Source: Prochlorococcus sp. AG-347-I15
GTDB taxonomy: Bacteria > Cyanobacteriota > Cyanobacteriia > PCC-6307 > Cyanobiaceae
Length of the DNA stretch: 64,000 nucleotides
Direction of reading: 5' to 3'
Assembly (NCBI GenBank): GCA_003281585.1
Contig: QCBN01000003.1
Span: 119,907 to 183,906, forward strand
Notes under the pieces: generated by a model
Seen by the model: only the letters and a program-made list of their open reading frames with translations
What the model was told of the DNA's origin: nothing
The model's database searches: none
Translations under genes and position numbers: made by a program
Shown here: positions 7,853 through 17,955 of the stretch, piece by piece
Layout of the letters: every line of letters starts with the position of its first letter
Position numbering within the stretch: position 1 is the first letter of the stretch

Positions 7853-8620
7853 ATGGACCTAATACCAGCTATTGATTTAATGAATGGTAAGTGTGTAAGG
7901 CTTTTTAAAGGGGACTTTAATAAAAGAAAAGACTTCACCAAAGAGCCTCATGAGCAAGCTAAATTTTGGGAAAGCGAAGGAGCAAAATATATACATATAG
8001 TTGATTTGGATGCTGCAAAAACTGGATCCCCAACAAACGATAAATCAATAAAAAAGATTGCAAAAAATGTTAACATACCTATTCAAATCGGTGGGGGGAT
8101 AAGGTCTCAAGAAAGGATAGAACAATTATTTTCTTATGGAATTGAAAAAGTTATCATGGGAACCTCTGCAATAGAAAATAAAGAACTAGTTAAAGACTTA
8201 TCAAATAAATTCCCTGGAAGGATAATTATTGGGATAGATGCAAAAGATGGAAAAGTTAGTACAAGGGGGTGGCTTGAGCAATCTAATATTTTTGCCACAG
8301 ATCTAGTAAAGGAGTTTTCTTCATTTAAGGTTGCTAGTTTTATTGTTACAGATATAAATACAGATGGTACATTAGAGGGGACAAATGAAGAATTCATAAA
8401 AAGCATACTTGAAATTACAGATATTCCAGTAATTGCCTCAGGAGGTGTTGGTTCAATTTCTGATTTATTATCGTTAGTAAAATTTGAAAATTCTGGACTC
8501 TTTGGAGTAATTGTGGGTAAAGCTCTATATGAAAATAAATTCACGATAAACGAAGCGAATAATGTATTGTCATCAGAGAAATTAAATGACTTTGATTTAA
8601 ACAGAAATTACTACGCTTAA
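7853..8620 (+). CDS. hisA: ProFAR isomerase (HisA)
   Basis: A (beta/alpha)8 barrel of 255 residues that performs the Amadori rearrangement at step four of histidine synthesis. The two catalytic aspartates are in place: D8 in PAIDL and D129 in GIDAKDG. The phosphate-binding loops GGGIRS (about 80-85) and ASGGVGS (about 195-202) are present, reflecting the two half-barrels. No other his gene is adjacent, as is usual in cyanobacteria where the pathway is scattered. It begins the co-directional run that extends to about 17.9 kb. Confidence 0.97.
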   Translation: MDLIPAIDLMNGKCVRLFKGDFNKRKDFTKEPHEQAKFWESEGAKYIHIVDLDAAKTGSPTNDKSIKKIAKNVNIPIQIGGGIRSQERIEQLFSYGIEKVIMGTSAIENKELVKDLSNKFPGRIIIGIDAKDGKVSTRGWLEQSNIFATDLVKEFSSFKVASFIVTDINTDGTLEGTNEEFIKSILEITDIPVIASGGVGSISDLLSLVKFENSGLFGVIVGKALYENKFTINEANNVLSSEKLNDFDLNRNYYA

Positions 8621-8699
8621 AAGAGTATAAAAATTGATTTAAGACTGGTGTTTGCAATAATTATTAGTTAATTTTATATAAGAGGTAAGAAATCTAGTC

Positions 8700-10316
8700 T
8701 TGGAATTAATTTCAAAAAAATCGATATTGATTATTGCTCCAAGCTTAATAGCAGAATCTTTATCGCTTAAGTTGACATCACTAGACCAAAATTTAGACGT
8801 TAATTTAAATAATGGAACTGTTGATAAAACTCCTGATTTAATTATATGGAATGTTCTTAATTTCCAATCAGAAGATCTTATAAGGTTAGAACTATTAAAA
8901 TTAAGAGAAAGATATGATGAGTCAAGGTTTCTTATAATTATCTCTGGCGAACTTGTTTATGAAGCAAATACCCCTCCATCGTTAAATAGTGAAGGTTTTC
9001 TTTTAAATCCTAGTGCAGAAAAAGTTCTTGAATCTATTGACACCATTTTAAATGGAGGAAGAGTGTTTGATATTGAAAATAATTCTCGAGTTCAATTAAA
9101 CAAAAATAAGCCTCTCTCTTTTAGTCAAAAAATTCTAACTTCAGGTCTTAAACAAATAGATTCTGAAATTAATTACATATTCAAGTATGTCAACTCTGAT
9201 TCGACACCAGAATTTTATAAATTCATTTTAAAAGGAAGATTAAGAGAGCTTATTACTGCAAAATCTTTTCTAATTTTCTTATGGGGTAATTCACTAGAAC
9301 TTTATACAGAGGCAGTTTACACTGAAAATAAAATTAATCTTGAAAAAAAGAATACTGTATTCATTAAAGATAAAAACACTACAGAAATATGGAATTTAAT
9401 TTTAGATAGACTAAAAGAAAGGTATAGCTCAACTAACTTACAGGTTGAATTTAATAATTCATCAATAATTCTCTCTGGGATAAAGAAAGAATTCATTTCA
9501 CGACTAATTTGCAAAATGTTAGATGAGTTAGATAATTTAGTAAAAAATATTAAGGAAAACTACAAGGAGAAAGATTTTAAAGATGATTTAAATTCTCTTA
9601 TAAAAGAACTTAAAGTTAATACAATTTCAAATATCACAGATAGCTATTTTCGATTAAAAAAAGAAGGCGAATCTATTTCAATAAATGATTTTATTTATAG
9701 TGAAGTAAGTTGCGACGAGATAGATAGAGAATCACATGAATCAATAATGTTTATTGAGCCAATTATTAAAAATGAAGCTCTTGACTATGATGGGAGATTA
9801 CTCCCTCTATATGAAACAGAATCGTTTTTGATACTTGAAAATATAATTTCAAATTGGACAATAAGGAACTGTAATTTATTAGCTTCTGAAATCTTTAATA
9901 TTTGTTCTTCTTGGCCTGAATTAAGGACTGTACTTATAAATACCGAATTACAATCGAAAAGAAATTTTGAAAGATTTAGAAATAATATTAATAACTACAA
10001 TCGCTGGCATGACTATATTTATATGCCTATCTACTTGTATGAGAGTAAACGAGAATATATTGATATTATCGATAAAAAATTTACTCGATACTTTAAAAAC
10101 GAAAATAGGGAGAAAGAATTAGAGAATCTAGAATGGCTACAAAAACAAGTTACATTGTTAGTTGAGATAAGAGATGCCGTAGCACCGCAGTTAGAAGTTG
10201 CTGTAAAATATATCGGTAATCTTTTCGTAACTTTCCTTACTAAGGTCGTTGGCAAAGCTATTGGTTTAGTTGGGAAAGGAATCCTTCAAGGATTAGGAAG
10301 ATCAAGTTCAAAGTAA
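8700..10316 (+). CDS. DUF3685 family protein
   Basis: 538 residues, probably starting at TTG. The N-terminal 120 residues look like a degenerate receiver-type fold (ILIIAPSLIAESLSLKL..., then PDLIIWNVLNF and RFLIIISGEL), with the phospho-acceptor site not preserved. The middle is charged and helical. The C-terminal 60 residues carry a hydrophobic, glycine-rich helix (VAVKYIGNLFVTFLTKVVGK) that could associate with a membrane. I assign it to DUF3685, a family of cyanobacteria and plants without known function. It lies 79 bases after hisA and 14 bases before a secreted thioredoxin-like gene. Confidence 0.7.
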   Translation: MELISKKSILIIAPSLIAESLSLKLTSLDQNLDVNLNNGTVDKTPDLIIWNVLNFQSEDLIRLELLKLRERYDESRFLIIISGELVYEANTPPSLNSEGFLLNPSAEKVLESIDTILNGGRVFDIENNSRVQLNKNKPLSFSQKILTSGLKQIDSEINYIFKYVNSDSTPEFYKFILKGRLRELITAKSFLIFLWGNSLELYTEAVYTENKINLEKKNTVFIKDKNTTEIWNLILDRLKERYSSTNLQVEFNNSSIILSGIKKEFISRLICKMLDELDNLVKNIKENYKEKDFKDDLNSLIKELKVNTISNITDSYFRLKKEGESISINDFIYSEVSCDEIDRESHESIMFIEPIIKNEALDYDGRLLPLYETESFLILENIISNWTIRNCNLLASEIFNICSSWPELRTVLINTELQSKRNFERFRNNINNYNRWHDYIYMPIYLYESKREYIDIIDKKFTRYFKNENREKELENLEWLQKQVTLLVEIRDAVAPQLEVAVKYIGNLFVTFLTKVVGKAIGLVGKGILQGLGRSSSK

Positions 10317-10330
10317 GTTTTAAAACTTTA

Positions 10331-10882
10331 ATGAAAATAATTCAATGGATTCTAATAGCATTAATTTTCTTTAGTCCATATAAAGCAAATGCCTCTAGAG
10401 ATTCTGATAGTTACGATGGCAACATCTTTCCTATATACGCAGGTAATGGAGCTATAGTACCTCCCCAGACAACTCTTCAGGAATCATTAAAAAATAAAAG
10501 AGTAGCAGTTTTATTTTTTTATCTTGACGATAGCTCAAATAGTAAAGCTATGGCTCCGATAATATCTGGTTTAGATTTGATATGGAGAAATAATATAGAT
10601 ATCATTGCTTTAACTACTGATGAATTACAGGATAAAGAAAAGTCTGATCTTAGAAATGAACCTAATTATTATTGGAACGGATTAATTCCACAAACCATTA
10701 TTTTAAATAGTGATGGTGAAGTTAAATATGATAAAAATGGATTGATTAATATCGACGAATTAAACAAAGTTATAGGAGAACTAAAAGGAATTGATATAGA
10801 AGATACGACATTTTCTGTAGAAAGTTTTAATGAATACAACAGTATCATTTCTGAAAAAAAGATCAAAACAAAAATTAATTAA
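10331..10882 (+). CDS. Exported thioredoxin-fold-like protein without CxxC
   Basis: 183 residues with an N-terminal signal sequence (about 1-21, ending near ANA-S), so it should sit in the periplasm or thylakoid lumen. The segment VAVLFFYLDDSSNSKAMAP corresponds to the thioredoxin strand and active-site region but has no CxxC. LIPQTIIL has the cis-proline position and DGEVKYDKNG matches the final hairpin. Without cysteines it cannot be a classical oxidoreductase; a binding or assembly role is more likely. This is inferred from fold features alone. Confidence 0.65.
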   Translation: MKIIQWILIALIFFSPYKANASRDSDSYDGNIFPIYAGNGAIVPPQTTLQESLKNKRVAVLFFYLDDSSNSKAMAPIISGLDLIWRNNIDIIALTTDELQDKEKSDLRNEPNYYWNGLIPQTIILNSDGEVKYDKNGLINIDELNKVIGELKGIDIEDTTFSVESFNEYNSIISEKKIKTKIN

Positions 10883-10886
10883 AAAA

Positions 10887-12053
10887 ATGATATTAATAAA
10901 TATCCTCTTAGTTCTTTTAATTTTTTTAATTCTTTCAGATTTATATATTCAAAATTCACCAAAATCAAATTTAAATCTGGTACCTATGAATTACAAAATC
11001 AAAAAAAAGGATGGTTTAAACGAATTAATTATTGATTTAAAAATAACTAATAAAAGTAAAACCAAAGAGACTATGGTATCTAATATAAATTTTGAATTAG
11101 ATTTTTTTAAAATTAAAGGTAACGATTATTACCAAAATTTTAATTATCAAGAAGATATTTATATATATGAAAATAATAAAATTAAGAATTTAAATAATTA
11201 TTGGCCAACAACAATTATCAAGTCAAATTCAGAATTATTTGTAAGAATCATATATAAATTTAGCAATAATAATTTTAGAAAAAAAATAAAATATCTATGG
11301 TTAAAAGTATATTGGGAGAACTATGGACATTTTGGTATTTCAAATAATAAGGATTGTTTGTTAATTAATTTAGATGGTCAAAAACAAAGACCAAAAGGAG
11401 TTTTTGAAATTCCAATAAATAATAAATATAAAGCTTTCGCTATTAAAACAGATTTACTTGGTTGCTTTGATAACCCAGTAAGTACCGTGATTGATTACTG
11501 CAAAGGAATTGTAGAAAAAAATGATATTTTAACAATCGGGGAAAGTCCGCTAGCGATTATGCAAAATAGATATATTTCCCCTCAAAATTTAGAATATAGT
11601 TTGTTTTCTAAAGCTTTATGTTATTTTTTTCACCCTACAAGCAGTCTCGCAACAGCTTGCGGCATGCAATTATTAATAAATAGAATCGGAGTCACAAGAA
11701 TAACCTTTGCACTATTTGTTGGTTTTCTCTTCAAATTAGTTGGTATTAAAGGTATGTTTTATAGGTTAACTGGTTCAGAATCCTCCCTTATTGATGATAT
11801 AAGCGGTACAGTTACACCTTACGATAAGAGTATAGTTATGGGTCCTCTCAATCCAGATTTATTTTGTAAGGAGGTTTCGAACTATCTAAATATAGATGTT
11901 GCGGTTGTCGATGTTAATGATCTTGGAGGTGTGAAAGTCTTAGCTAGTTCAAATAAAAAAGTAAATAAAATACTCAAAAGAAACTTAATCACGAATCCAG
12001 CTGGCAATGGAGATGAAAAAACCCCTATAGTATTAATAAGAGAAAAAAAGTAA
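10887..12053 (+). CDS. Membrane-anchored F420-0:gamma-glutamyl ligase-like protein
   Basis: About 388 residues from the ATG at 10887; a longer start at 10830 would overlap the previous gene by 53 bases. An N-terminal hydrophobic helix (about 3-19) anchors the protein. Residues about 20-160 look like an extracytoplasmic beta-rich domain. The rest matches the CofE family (FAIKTDLLG..., DILTIGESPLAIMQ, GSESSLIDDISGTVTPYDKSIVMGP, VVDVNDLGG). Cyanobacteria are not known to make coenzyme F420 in this lineage, so the real substrate may differ. Four bases separate it from the upstream gene and none from the downstream one, so an operon is likely. Confidence 0.75.
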   Translation: MILINILLVLLIFLILSDLYIQNSPKSNLNLVPMNYKIKKKDGLNELIIDLKITNKSKTKETMVSNINFELDFFKIKGNDYYQNFNYQEDIYIYENNKIKNLNNYWPTTIIKSNSELFVRIIYKFSNNNFRKKIKYLWLKVYWENYGHFGISNNKDCLLINLDGQKQRPKGVFEIPINNKYKAFAIKTDLLGCFDNPVSTVIDYCKGIVEKNDILTIGESPLAIMQNRYISPQNLEYSLFSKALCYFFHPTSSLATACGMQLLINRIGVTRITFALFVGFLFKLVGIKGMFYRLTGSESSLIDDISGTVTPYDKSIVMGPLNPDLFCKEVSNYLNIDVAVVDVNDLGGVKVLASSNKKVNKILKRNLITNPAGNGDEKTPIVLIREKK

Positions 12054-13109
12054 ATGAAAAAAGATACCTCTTATTCTTTTCAATCTAAAAAAGGAATTGA
12101 AGTAACTTTTGAAGAACTCCATATAAGGCACATTAATCTTTTAATAGATATTAAAAATAAGGAACTGAATAATTGGTTTTTAAAGATGGCAATTATAAAT
12201 ACCTTTGATGACTTAAAAATTTTTTTAAATAATCTTAAGAAAAATAAGAATAAATGCATAATTGCTATATATGGAAACGAAATTATTGGTTATTTGAATA
12301 TTTTTCCTTTAAACAAAAAAGAGACTTGCTTAAAAATATCCAAGCCAAAGTTGATTAACAACAAGTGTTCTTTAACAGATAAACAATTAACTTTAGGATT
12401 GATAAAAAAATCTATCTCAATAAAAGACATCAAAACTTCAAGTTGGATAATTAACGCTTATATAAATAATGTTGACCTCATATCAACCTCAAGAGAATTT
12501 GGCTTTCAACCTTTAGGAGAGATAATCCTTTGGGATGGTTCTGATTTAAATAAATCTATAAATAAAAATACCACTGCCAATGCATTTATTAATGAATTCC
12601 AAAATATTAATAAACAAAATATATTAAAAATAGTTAATTTCATAAGATCAAATCAATCTCCCTTAATAAGAAATATTTTAAATTTTGATCAAGACGACAT
12701 TCTCAAAAGAAATAACTCTAAGAGTGGTGCCTTAATATATCAAAATTCAGTTTTATGTACAATTTTAAAAGATATTAATTATCAAAATGATGAAATTTAT
12801 ACTTTAACTATAAGTAGATATTGGGATAAGAGATTCAATTCTACTTTAAAAGAATTTATAAAAAGATTTTTTGAAAAATCACCTGTTTCATATTTAAAAA
12901 CCTATAAAGAAAATTCTCAATTAAATCTTTTTCTCGAAGAATGTAATCTCAAGGAAAAAAATCAAGAAATAATTCTTATCAGGAACACAATAGTTAAGAA
13001 TGAAGCCAAACAAGTAAATAAAATAAATCAATCTTTGGAATCAATCTTTGGAAAATTAAGTCCACAAGGTAATCCATATCCATCTCCTTTTCCATTAAAA
13101 ACAAAGTGA
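12054..13109 (+). CDS. GNAT-like N-acetyltransferase domain protein
   Basis: 351 residues, with the ATG directly after the previous stop. The N-terminal half resembles a GNAT acetyltransferase ([18 protein letters not shown] as the central strands; [24 protein letters not shown] as the late helix-strand), though the acetyl-CoA loop is poor. The C-terminal half is a second alpha/beta region ending in a proline-rich tail ([11 protein letters not shown]). The protein is very lysine- and asparagine-rich. I cannot name a substrate. The stop overlaps the ruvX GTG by four bases, showing translational coupling. Confidence 0.55.
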   Translation: MKKDTSYSFQSKKGIEVTFEELHIRHINLLIDIKNKELNNWFLKMAIINTFDDLKIFLNNLKKNKNKCIIAIYGNEIIGYLNIFPLNKKETCLKISKPKLINNKCSLTDKQLTLGLIKKSISIKDIKTSSWIINAYINNVDLISTSREFGFQPLGEIILWDGSDLNKSINKNTTANAFINEFQNINKQNILKIVNFIRSNQSPLIRNILNFDQDDILKRNNSKSGALIYQNSVLCTILKDINYQNDEIYTLTISRYWDKRFNSTLKEFIKRFFEKSPVSYLKTYKENSQLNLFLEECNLKEKNQEIILIRNTIVKNEAKQVNKINQSLESIFGKLSPQGNPYPSPFPLKTK

Positions 13110-13537
13110 AATTTTGCAAACCCAAACCCAAATCAATTTTAAGTTTGGATATAGGTACCAAAAGAATAGGATTAGCTTATTGTGATCCCCTCTGCATAAC
13201 ATCAAATATACTTCCAGCAGTAAAACGGTTTGAAAATAATCAAGAGATTAAAATCATTAGAAATTATATAAATGAATTTAATTTGACTGGGTTTATTGTG
13301 GGTATTCCGCTAGATGAGGAAGGTCAAATGACCACTCAAGCAATTGACTGTAAAAATTACGGTCAATTACTTTCAAATGAATTAAAGATTCCATTTTCTT
13401 ACGTTAACGAACATAGTTCAACTTGGGAATCTTCATATAAATTTGGAATAAAAAAAGATAAATCCGGATTGATTGATAGCTTTTCAGCAAAAATAATACT
13501 TGAACAATGGATCGAAGAGGGTCCTGAATTAGAATAA
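13106..13537 (+). CDS. ruvX: Holliday junction resolvase-like / pre-16S rRNA nuclease (RuvX/YqgF)
   Basis: 143 residues with an RNase H-like fold. Motifs are [15 protein letters not shown] (first acidic residue, about D14), [12 protein letters not shown] and [10 protein letters not shown] (second acidic position), and [11 protein letters not shown] near the end. In bacteria this family trims the 5' end of 16S rRNA and has been proposed as an alternative resolvase. GTG start overlaps the preceding stop (GTGA). Family assignment is firm; which of the two roles dominates is not decided by sequence. Confidence 0.9.
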   Translation: MKFCKPKPKSILSLDIGTKRIGLAYCDPLCITSNILPAVKRFENNQEIKIIRNYINEFNLTGFIVGIPLDEEGQMTTQAIDCKNYGQLLSNELKIPFSYVNEHSSTWESSYKFGIKKDKSGLIDSFSAKIILEQWIEEGPELE

Positions 13538-13593
13538 ATAGCTGGTAAACGTCAGATAAAATATTAGTATTAAAATGAATAGATGATTTTTAA

Positions 13594-14130
13594 ATGAAAG
13601 AAGCCAATTCAAATGATAATTATGATGCACAGACTCTTTTATTAAATGACTCAAATGGAAATGAGCTATTTTGTTATCTTGAACAATTAGTAACTGTTGA
13701 AGGTCAAGAATATGCTTTATTAACACCAGTTGATACTCCAGTAAGTCTTTTTAAGATAAATGAAAAAGATGAACCTGAACTAATTGAGAAAATAGATAAA
13801 AATGAACAAATACTTAAAAATGCTGAAGCAGTTCTTCAAGAACATGATTTAAGACTTATCAGATCAGCCGTTACATTAACAGTATCAGGAGAACTTGAAG
13901 AACCAATTTACGATGAATTAGAAGAAGATTATGTCGATGATGATAGTGAGAGTTATGAATTGCTTGTTAACTTTAATCTTTTTGACCAAGAATATGGCTT
14001 GTATATACCACTAGATCCTTTTTTTATTGTGGGTAAATTAAAAGACAAATTTGCTTTATTAGTTGAAGATCATGAGTTCGATAAAATTCAACCTTTGATT
14101 GAAGCTGAGCTTGAAAAAAGTAGTTCTTAA
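13594..14130 (+). CDS. DUF3727 family protein
   Basis: An acidic soluble protein of 178 residues. The first part (TLLLNDSNGNELFCYLEQLVTVEGQEYALLTPVD) has the pattern of the DUF1292/DUF3727 fold. A second similar stretch appears after residue 125 (YELLVNFNLFDQEYGLYIPLDP...). The linker (EEPIYDELEEDYVDDDSES) is strongly acidic. This looks like an internal duplication of a small beta domain. It is conserved in cyanobacteria and plastids, without a firmly known function. The gene is followed five bases later by the HAD gene. Confidence 0.75.
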   Translation: MKEANSNDNYDAQTLLLNDSNGNELFCYLEQLVTVEGQEYALLTPVDTPVSLFKINEKDEPELIEKIDKNEQILKNAEAVLQEHDLRLIRSAVTLTVSGELEEPIYDELEEDYVDDDSESYELLVNFNLFDQEYGLYIPLDPFFIVGKLKDKFALLVEDHEFDKIQPLIEAELEKSSS

Positions 14131-14135
14131 AATAA

Positions 14136-14630
14136 ATGAGATCTATCCTAAAAGTTAATTGGGATTCAAACTTACCAATATATAATATTTCTCAATCTGA
14201 GTTGCAAAAAAAAGGAATTAATTCTTTATTAATCGACGTCGATGGGACTCTAGTAAATAGAAAATCAAATATGATTCCAAAAGCTGTAAAAAATTGGATC
14301 ATAGAATCTAAAAAACTTTTTTCCTTATATCTAATAAGTAATAATCCATCAAAAAAAAGAATCGCAAAAATAGCGAAAGAATTAAATTTAAGGTATAAAT
14401 ACAATGCATCAAAACCAAGAAAAAAAGTAACTTTGTCTGCTATTAAAGAAATTGGCAGAGAGCCAAAAAATATAGCCATTATTGGCGACAGAATTTTTAC
14501 AGATATTCTTGTTGGGAATAGATGTGATATAAAAACAATATTAGTAAAGCGATTAAATACAGATGGCTTGCCTATAAAATTTAATTTAACTTTGGCAATA
14601 GAAAAATTAATTTCTCATTTTATAAAATGA
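14136..14630 (+). CDS. YqeG-family HAD-type phosphatase
   Basis: 164 residues with the HAD motifs in order: DVDGTLV (about 33-39, nucleophile Asp), LISNNPS (motif II), KPRKK (motif III lysine) and [15 protein letters not shown] (motif IV). This short, cap-less layout is the YqeG type, related to mitochondrial phosphatidylglycerophosphatase GEP4. Phosphatidylglycerophosphate is therefore a possible substrate and would complement pgsA in this window, though this is inferred. Its ATGA overlaps the proB start by four bases. Confidence 0.85.
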   Translation: MRSILKVNWDSNLPIYNISQSELQKKGINSLLIDVDGTLVNRKSNMIPKAVKNWIIESKKLFSLYLISNNPSKKRIAKIAKELNLRYKYNASKPRKKVTLSAIKEIGREPKNIAIIGDRIFTDILVGNRCDIKTILVKRLNTDGLPIKFNLTLAIEKLISHFIK

Positions 14631-15709
14631 AAACTTGGGTTATAAAAATTGGTACTAGTATTTTAAGAGGAACAGAGGAAACGTCTACAGAAGATGTTAT
14701 TGAAAACCTTTCTAGATCCTTTACAAGTTTTCTTTCAAAAGGGAACAAATTAATTCTAGTAACTAGCGGAGCGGTTGGATTAGGTTGCCAAAAATTAAAT
14801 ATTAAAACGAGACCAAGTGATTTAAGTACCCTTCAAGCTACTGCTGCAGTAGGTCAAGTTAATTTAATGTCCTTATACGATAAAGTATTTAATAAATTAG
14901 GTCATAACATTGCTCAAATTTTAATAACTAAAGCTGATTTCAATTCAAGAGAATCCTTTAATAACGCTTCTAAGACTTTAAAAAAATTAATAGATTTGAA
15001 TGTTATTCCAATAGTAAACGAAAATGATACCGTAGCAAATGAAGAGCTTAAATATGGAGATAATGATACCCTCTCTGCTTTAGTTGCCTTGGCTATAAAT
15101 GCTAACAAGCTAATTTTATTAACCGATATTGAGAATCTATACTCAAAAGATCCACGAATTAATAAAGATGCGCAACCTATTAAAGAAGTTCATAACAGTG
15201 AATTAAAAAAAATTAAAGATAAAAATATTCAAAACTCAAATAATGAATGGGGAACAGGAGGAATTTCTACAAAACTAATTTCTGCAGAAATAGCAACAAA
15301 AGGAGGAGTCGAAGTCCAACTAGTTGATGGAACTAATAAAAAAAACTTAATCGAAATTTTTAATGATAATAAAATTGGAACATTATTTTATCCAGTAGAA
15401 AAACCTATTGGAAACAAAAAAAGTTGGCTTTCACATGCAATTCAAACAGTAGGGAAAATTACTTTAGATGAAGGCGCTTCTTTTGCAATTGAAAAAAAAG
15501 GTGCCTCACTTTTAGCGGTTGGTATTAAGAATGTAGAAGGAAACTTTACTATTAATCAGGCAGTTAAAATCGTCAATACAAATGATAAAGAAGTTGCAAA
15601 AGGTTTAGTATCAATAAGTAGCGACAAATTAAGAAGTATCTTAAATAATAAAGAAAATAACAACTCCTCGATAATTGTCGTACATAGAGATGTTCTCGCT
15701 CTCTCTTAG
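14627..15709 (+). CDS. proB: Glutamate 5-kinase
   Basis: 360 residues: an amino-acid kinase domain (about 1-255) and a C-terminal PUA domain (about 275-355). The enzyme phosphorylates glutamate in the first step of proline synthesis. Seen motifs are KIGTSIL near the start, [13 protein letters not shown], the [21 protein letters not shown] substrate and Mg segment, and [11 protein letters not shown]. Start codon overlaps the upstream HAD gene, so the two are translationally coupled. The PUA domain is the usual arrangement for bacterial ProB. Confidence 0.97.
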   Translation: MKTWVIKIGTSILRGTEETSTEDVIENLSRSFTSFLSKGNKLILVTSGAVGLGCQKLNIKTRPSDLSTLQATAAVGQVNLMSLYDKVFNKLGHNIAQILITKADFNSRESFNNASKTLKKLIDLNVIPIVNENDTVANEELKYGDNDTLSALVALAINANKLILLTDIENLYSKDPRINKDAQPIKEVHNSELKKIKDKNIQNSNNEWGTGGISTKLISAEIATKGGVEVQLVDGTNKKNLIEIFNDNKIGTLFYPVEKPIGNKKSWLSHAIQTVGKITLDEGASFAIEKKGASLLAVGIKNVEGNFTINQAVKIVNTNDKEVAKGLVSISSDKLRSILNNKENNNSSIIVVHRDVLALS

Positions 15710-15729
15710 AAAAAAATTAAAATAGAAAA

Positions 15730-16764
15730 ATGCTCTTAAGTGATTTAGTTGATCTAATAAAAAAAGGAAATTCAAATTTTATTAGTGCCAATATTTTCGA
15801 AGATTTAAATATAGATGATGCTGCCTCTTTAGATTTTGCAGTTAAATATCAAATATCTTTTTTAGAAGAAAATAATATCATTAAAGAAAAATTAGATCAA
15901 ACTAAAGCATCAGCAATAATAACTACTAACAATGATGAAATCGTTAGTGCACTAAAGAAACTTAATATATCAAACATAATTGTTAAAAATCCAAGAATTG
16001 CGTTTGCAGAAGTATTGGATTGTTTATATAAAACTATCAATTTCAAACCAGGAATTCATGCTTCAGCGGTTATAGATAAAACAGCAATAATTGGAGCAGA
16101 TTGCCATATTGGACCTAATGTCTATATTGGAGAAAATACTGTAATTGGAGATAATAATCATATTCTTCCTGGATCATCAATTTTAGGCAATGTTCGAATA
16201 GGTAATAATAATATAATTCATCCAAATTGTGTTATTTACGAAAATACCACTTTAAAAAATAATTGTGTAATTAATTCAAATACTGTTATTGGATCAGAGG
16301 GATTTGGTTTTATTCCTAAAAATGGCAAATGGATAAAGATGCCGCAAAAAGGTGGTGTAAAAATAATGAGTTTTGTAGAAATTGGAACGAATTGTTGTAT
16401 TGATAGACCTGCAGTTGGATTTACTTTTATTGATGAGGGAACAAAGTTGGATAATTTAATACAAATAGGTCATGGAGTAAAAATTGGAAAGAATTGTGCA
16501 TTTGCAGCTCAAGTTGGTATCGCTGGAGGAGCAAATATTGGAGATGGTGTTATTTTGGCGGGGCAAGTAGGAGTCAATAATAGAGTAAGAGTTGGTAATA
16601 ATGTCATAGCAAGTTCAAAATGTGGGATCCATTGTGACATTGAAAATGGCAAGGTAATTAGTGGTTTCCCCGCGATGGAAAATAAATCATGGCTAAGGAG
16701 TTCAAGTATTTTTAAAAAATTACCAGAATTAGCAAAAAAACTTAGACAACTAGACAAGAAATAA
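15730..16764 (+). CDS. lpxD: UDP-3-O-acylglucosamine N-acyltransferase
   Basis: 344 residues. The N-terminal domain (about 1-105) recognises the uridine part. It is followed by a left-handed beta helix built from hexapeptide repeats (about 110-310; for example IGADCHIGPNVYIGENTVIG) and a C-terminal helix. The catalytic histidine lies in LIQIGHGVKIG. LpxD adds the second acyl chain in lipid A synthesis. It shows that this organism still makes a lipid A-type anchor. LptB for LPS export is also in this window. Confidence 0.95.
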   Translation: MLLSDLVDLIKKGNSNFISANIFEDLNIDDAASLDFAVKYQISFLEENNIIKEKLDQTKASAIITTNNDEIVSALKKLNISNIIVKNPRIAFAEVLDCLYKTINFKPGIHASAVIDKTAIIGADCHIGPNVYIGENTVIGDNNHILPGSSILGNVRIGNNNIIHPNCVIYENTTLKNNCVINSNTVIGSEGFGFIPKNGKWIKMPQKGGVKIMSFVEIGTNCCIDRPAVGFTFIDEGTKLDNLIQIGHGVKIGKNCAFAAQVGIAGGANIGDGVILAGQVGVNNRVRVGNNVIASSKCGIHCDIENGKVISGFPAMENKSWLRSSSIFKKLPELAKKLRQLDKK

Positions 16765-16792
16765 TTTATTGTTCTATTAAACAAAAATTTAA

Positions 16793-17866
16793 ATGCAGAA
16801 ATATAGGGTTGTTTTATTATCAGGAGACGGAATTGGACCAGAGATTTCAGAAGTTTCAAAAAAAGTTTTAAAAAAGCTTTCAAAAAATCATAATTTCGAT
16901 ATTGAGATTATTGAGAAATTATTTGGAGGGATAGCTTATGAAAAATATGGGACTCCTGCTCCAGATGAGACACTAGATCAATGCAAAAAAAGTGATGCTG
17001 TACTTTTAGCATGTGTTGGAGATATTAAATATGACTCTCTTACAAGAGAATTAAGGCCAGAAAGTGGGTTACTAAAGTTAAGATCTGCTCTAAACCTTTT
17101 TGCAAATATCAGGCCTGTCAAAATAAGAAAATCTCTATTAGATGCAAGTACATTAAAAAAAGAAATTGTTGAGCATGTAGATCTTATTGTTGTAAGAGAA
17201 TTAATAGGGGGAATTTATTTTGGAAAGCCTAGAGGACATATAACAAGTACAAAAATCCCAAAAGCTTTTAATACGATGGTTTATGATTCGGCCGAAATAG
17301 AAAGAATAACTGAAATAGCAATAAAAATTGCTAACCAAAGAAATAAAAAAATATGTTCTGTTGATAAATCAAACGTTCTTGAGGTAAGTCAATTATGGAG
17401 AGATACAGTTTTAAATATCACCTCAAAAGATAAAAATATATCTCTAAGCAATATGTACGTTGATAATGCAGCGATGCAATTAGTTAGAGATCCTGGTCAA
17501 TTTGATGTAATTTTAACAAGTAATTTATTTGGAGATATTTTAAGCGACTTAGCCGCAATGTTAACTGGTTCTATTGGTATGCTCCCATCAGCTTCTCTTA
17601 ACAATAATGGTCCAGGAGTTTTTGAACCTGTTCATGGTTCGGCTCCTGATATAGCTGGTAAAAACATAGCGAATCCTATAGCAATGCTATTATCTGCTTC
17701 AATGATGTTAAAAATTGGATTAAATGAGGAAAAAGCCGCAGAAAATTTAGAAACTGCAATTGATAAAGTTTTATCAAAAGGATTTAGAACAGCAGATTTA
17801 GCTGATGGGTCCTCTGAAGTTTTATCTTGCAGTGAAATCGGAGATAAAATAATAGATGAAATTTAA
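16793..17866 (+). CDS. leuB: 3-isopropylmalate dehydrogenase
   Basis: 357 residues. It oxidises and decarboxylates 3-isopropylmalate in leucine synthesis. Motifs are LLSGDGIGPEIS (N-terminus), LRPESGLLKLRSAL (substrate arginines), VRELIGGIYFGKPRG (Tyr), and NLFGDILSDLAAMLTGSIGMLPSASL (metal aspartates). HGSAPDIAGKNIANP is the NAD-binding loop. Length and motifs are standard. It ends the run that started with hisA; the next gene, prk, has a 89-base AT-rich spacer and probably its own promoter. Confidence 0.97.
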   Translation: MQKYRVVLLSGDGIGPEISEVSKKVLKKLSKNHNFDIEIIEKLFGGIAYEKYGTPAPDETLDQCKKSDAVLLACVGDIKYDSLTRELRPESGLLKLRSALNLFANIRPVKIRKSLLDASTLKKEIVEHVDLIVVRELIGGIYFGKPRGHITSTKIPKAFNTMVYDSAEIERITEIAIKIANQRNKKICSVDKSNVLEVSQLWRDTVLNITSKDKNISLSNMYVDNAAMQLVRDPGQFDVILTSNLFGDILSDLAAMLTGSIGMLPSASLNNNGPGVFEPVHGSAPDIAGKNIANPIAMLLSASMMLKIGLNEEKAAENLETAIDKVLSKGFRTADLADGSSEVLSCSEIGDKIIDEI

Positions 17867-17955
17867 AAAAAAATTAATAAATAAAAAAATATTTTTAAGT
17901 AAAACATAAAGTTGGCATGTGAAATGTCAGAATCATTAGATATTGTTTTTAAAAA

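Noticed and set aside
8134..8544. 136-codon frame opposite hisA
   Set aside because: Antisense shadow of hisA with both catalytic aspartates on the sense strand.
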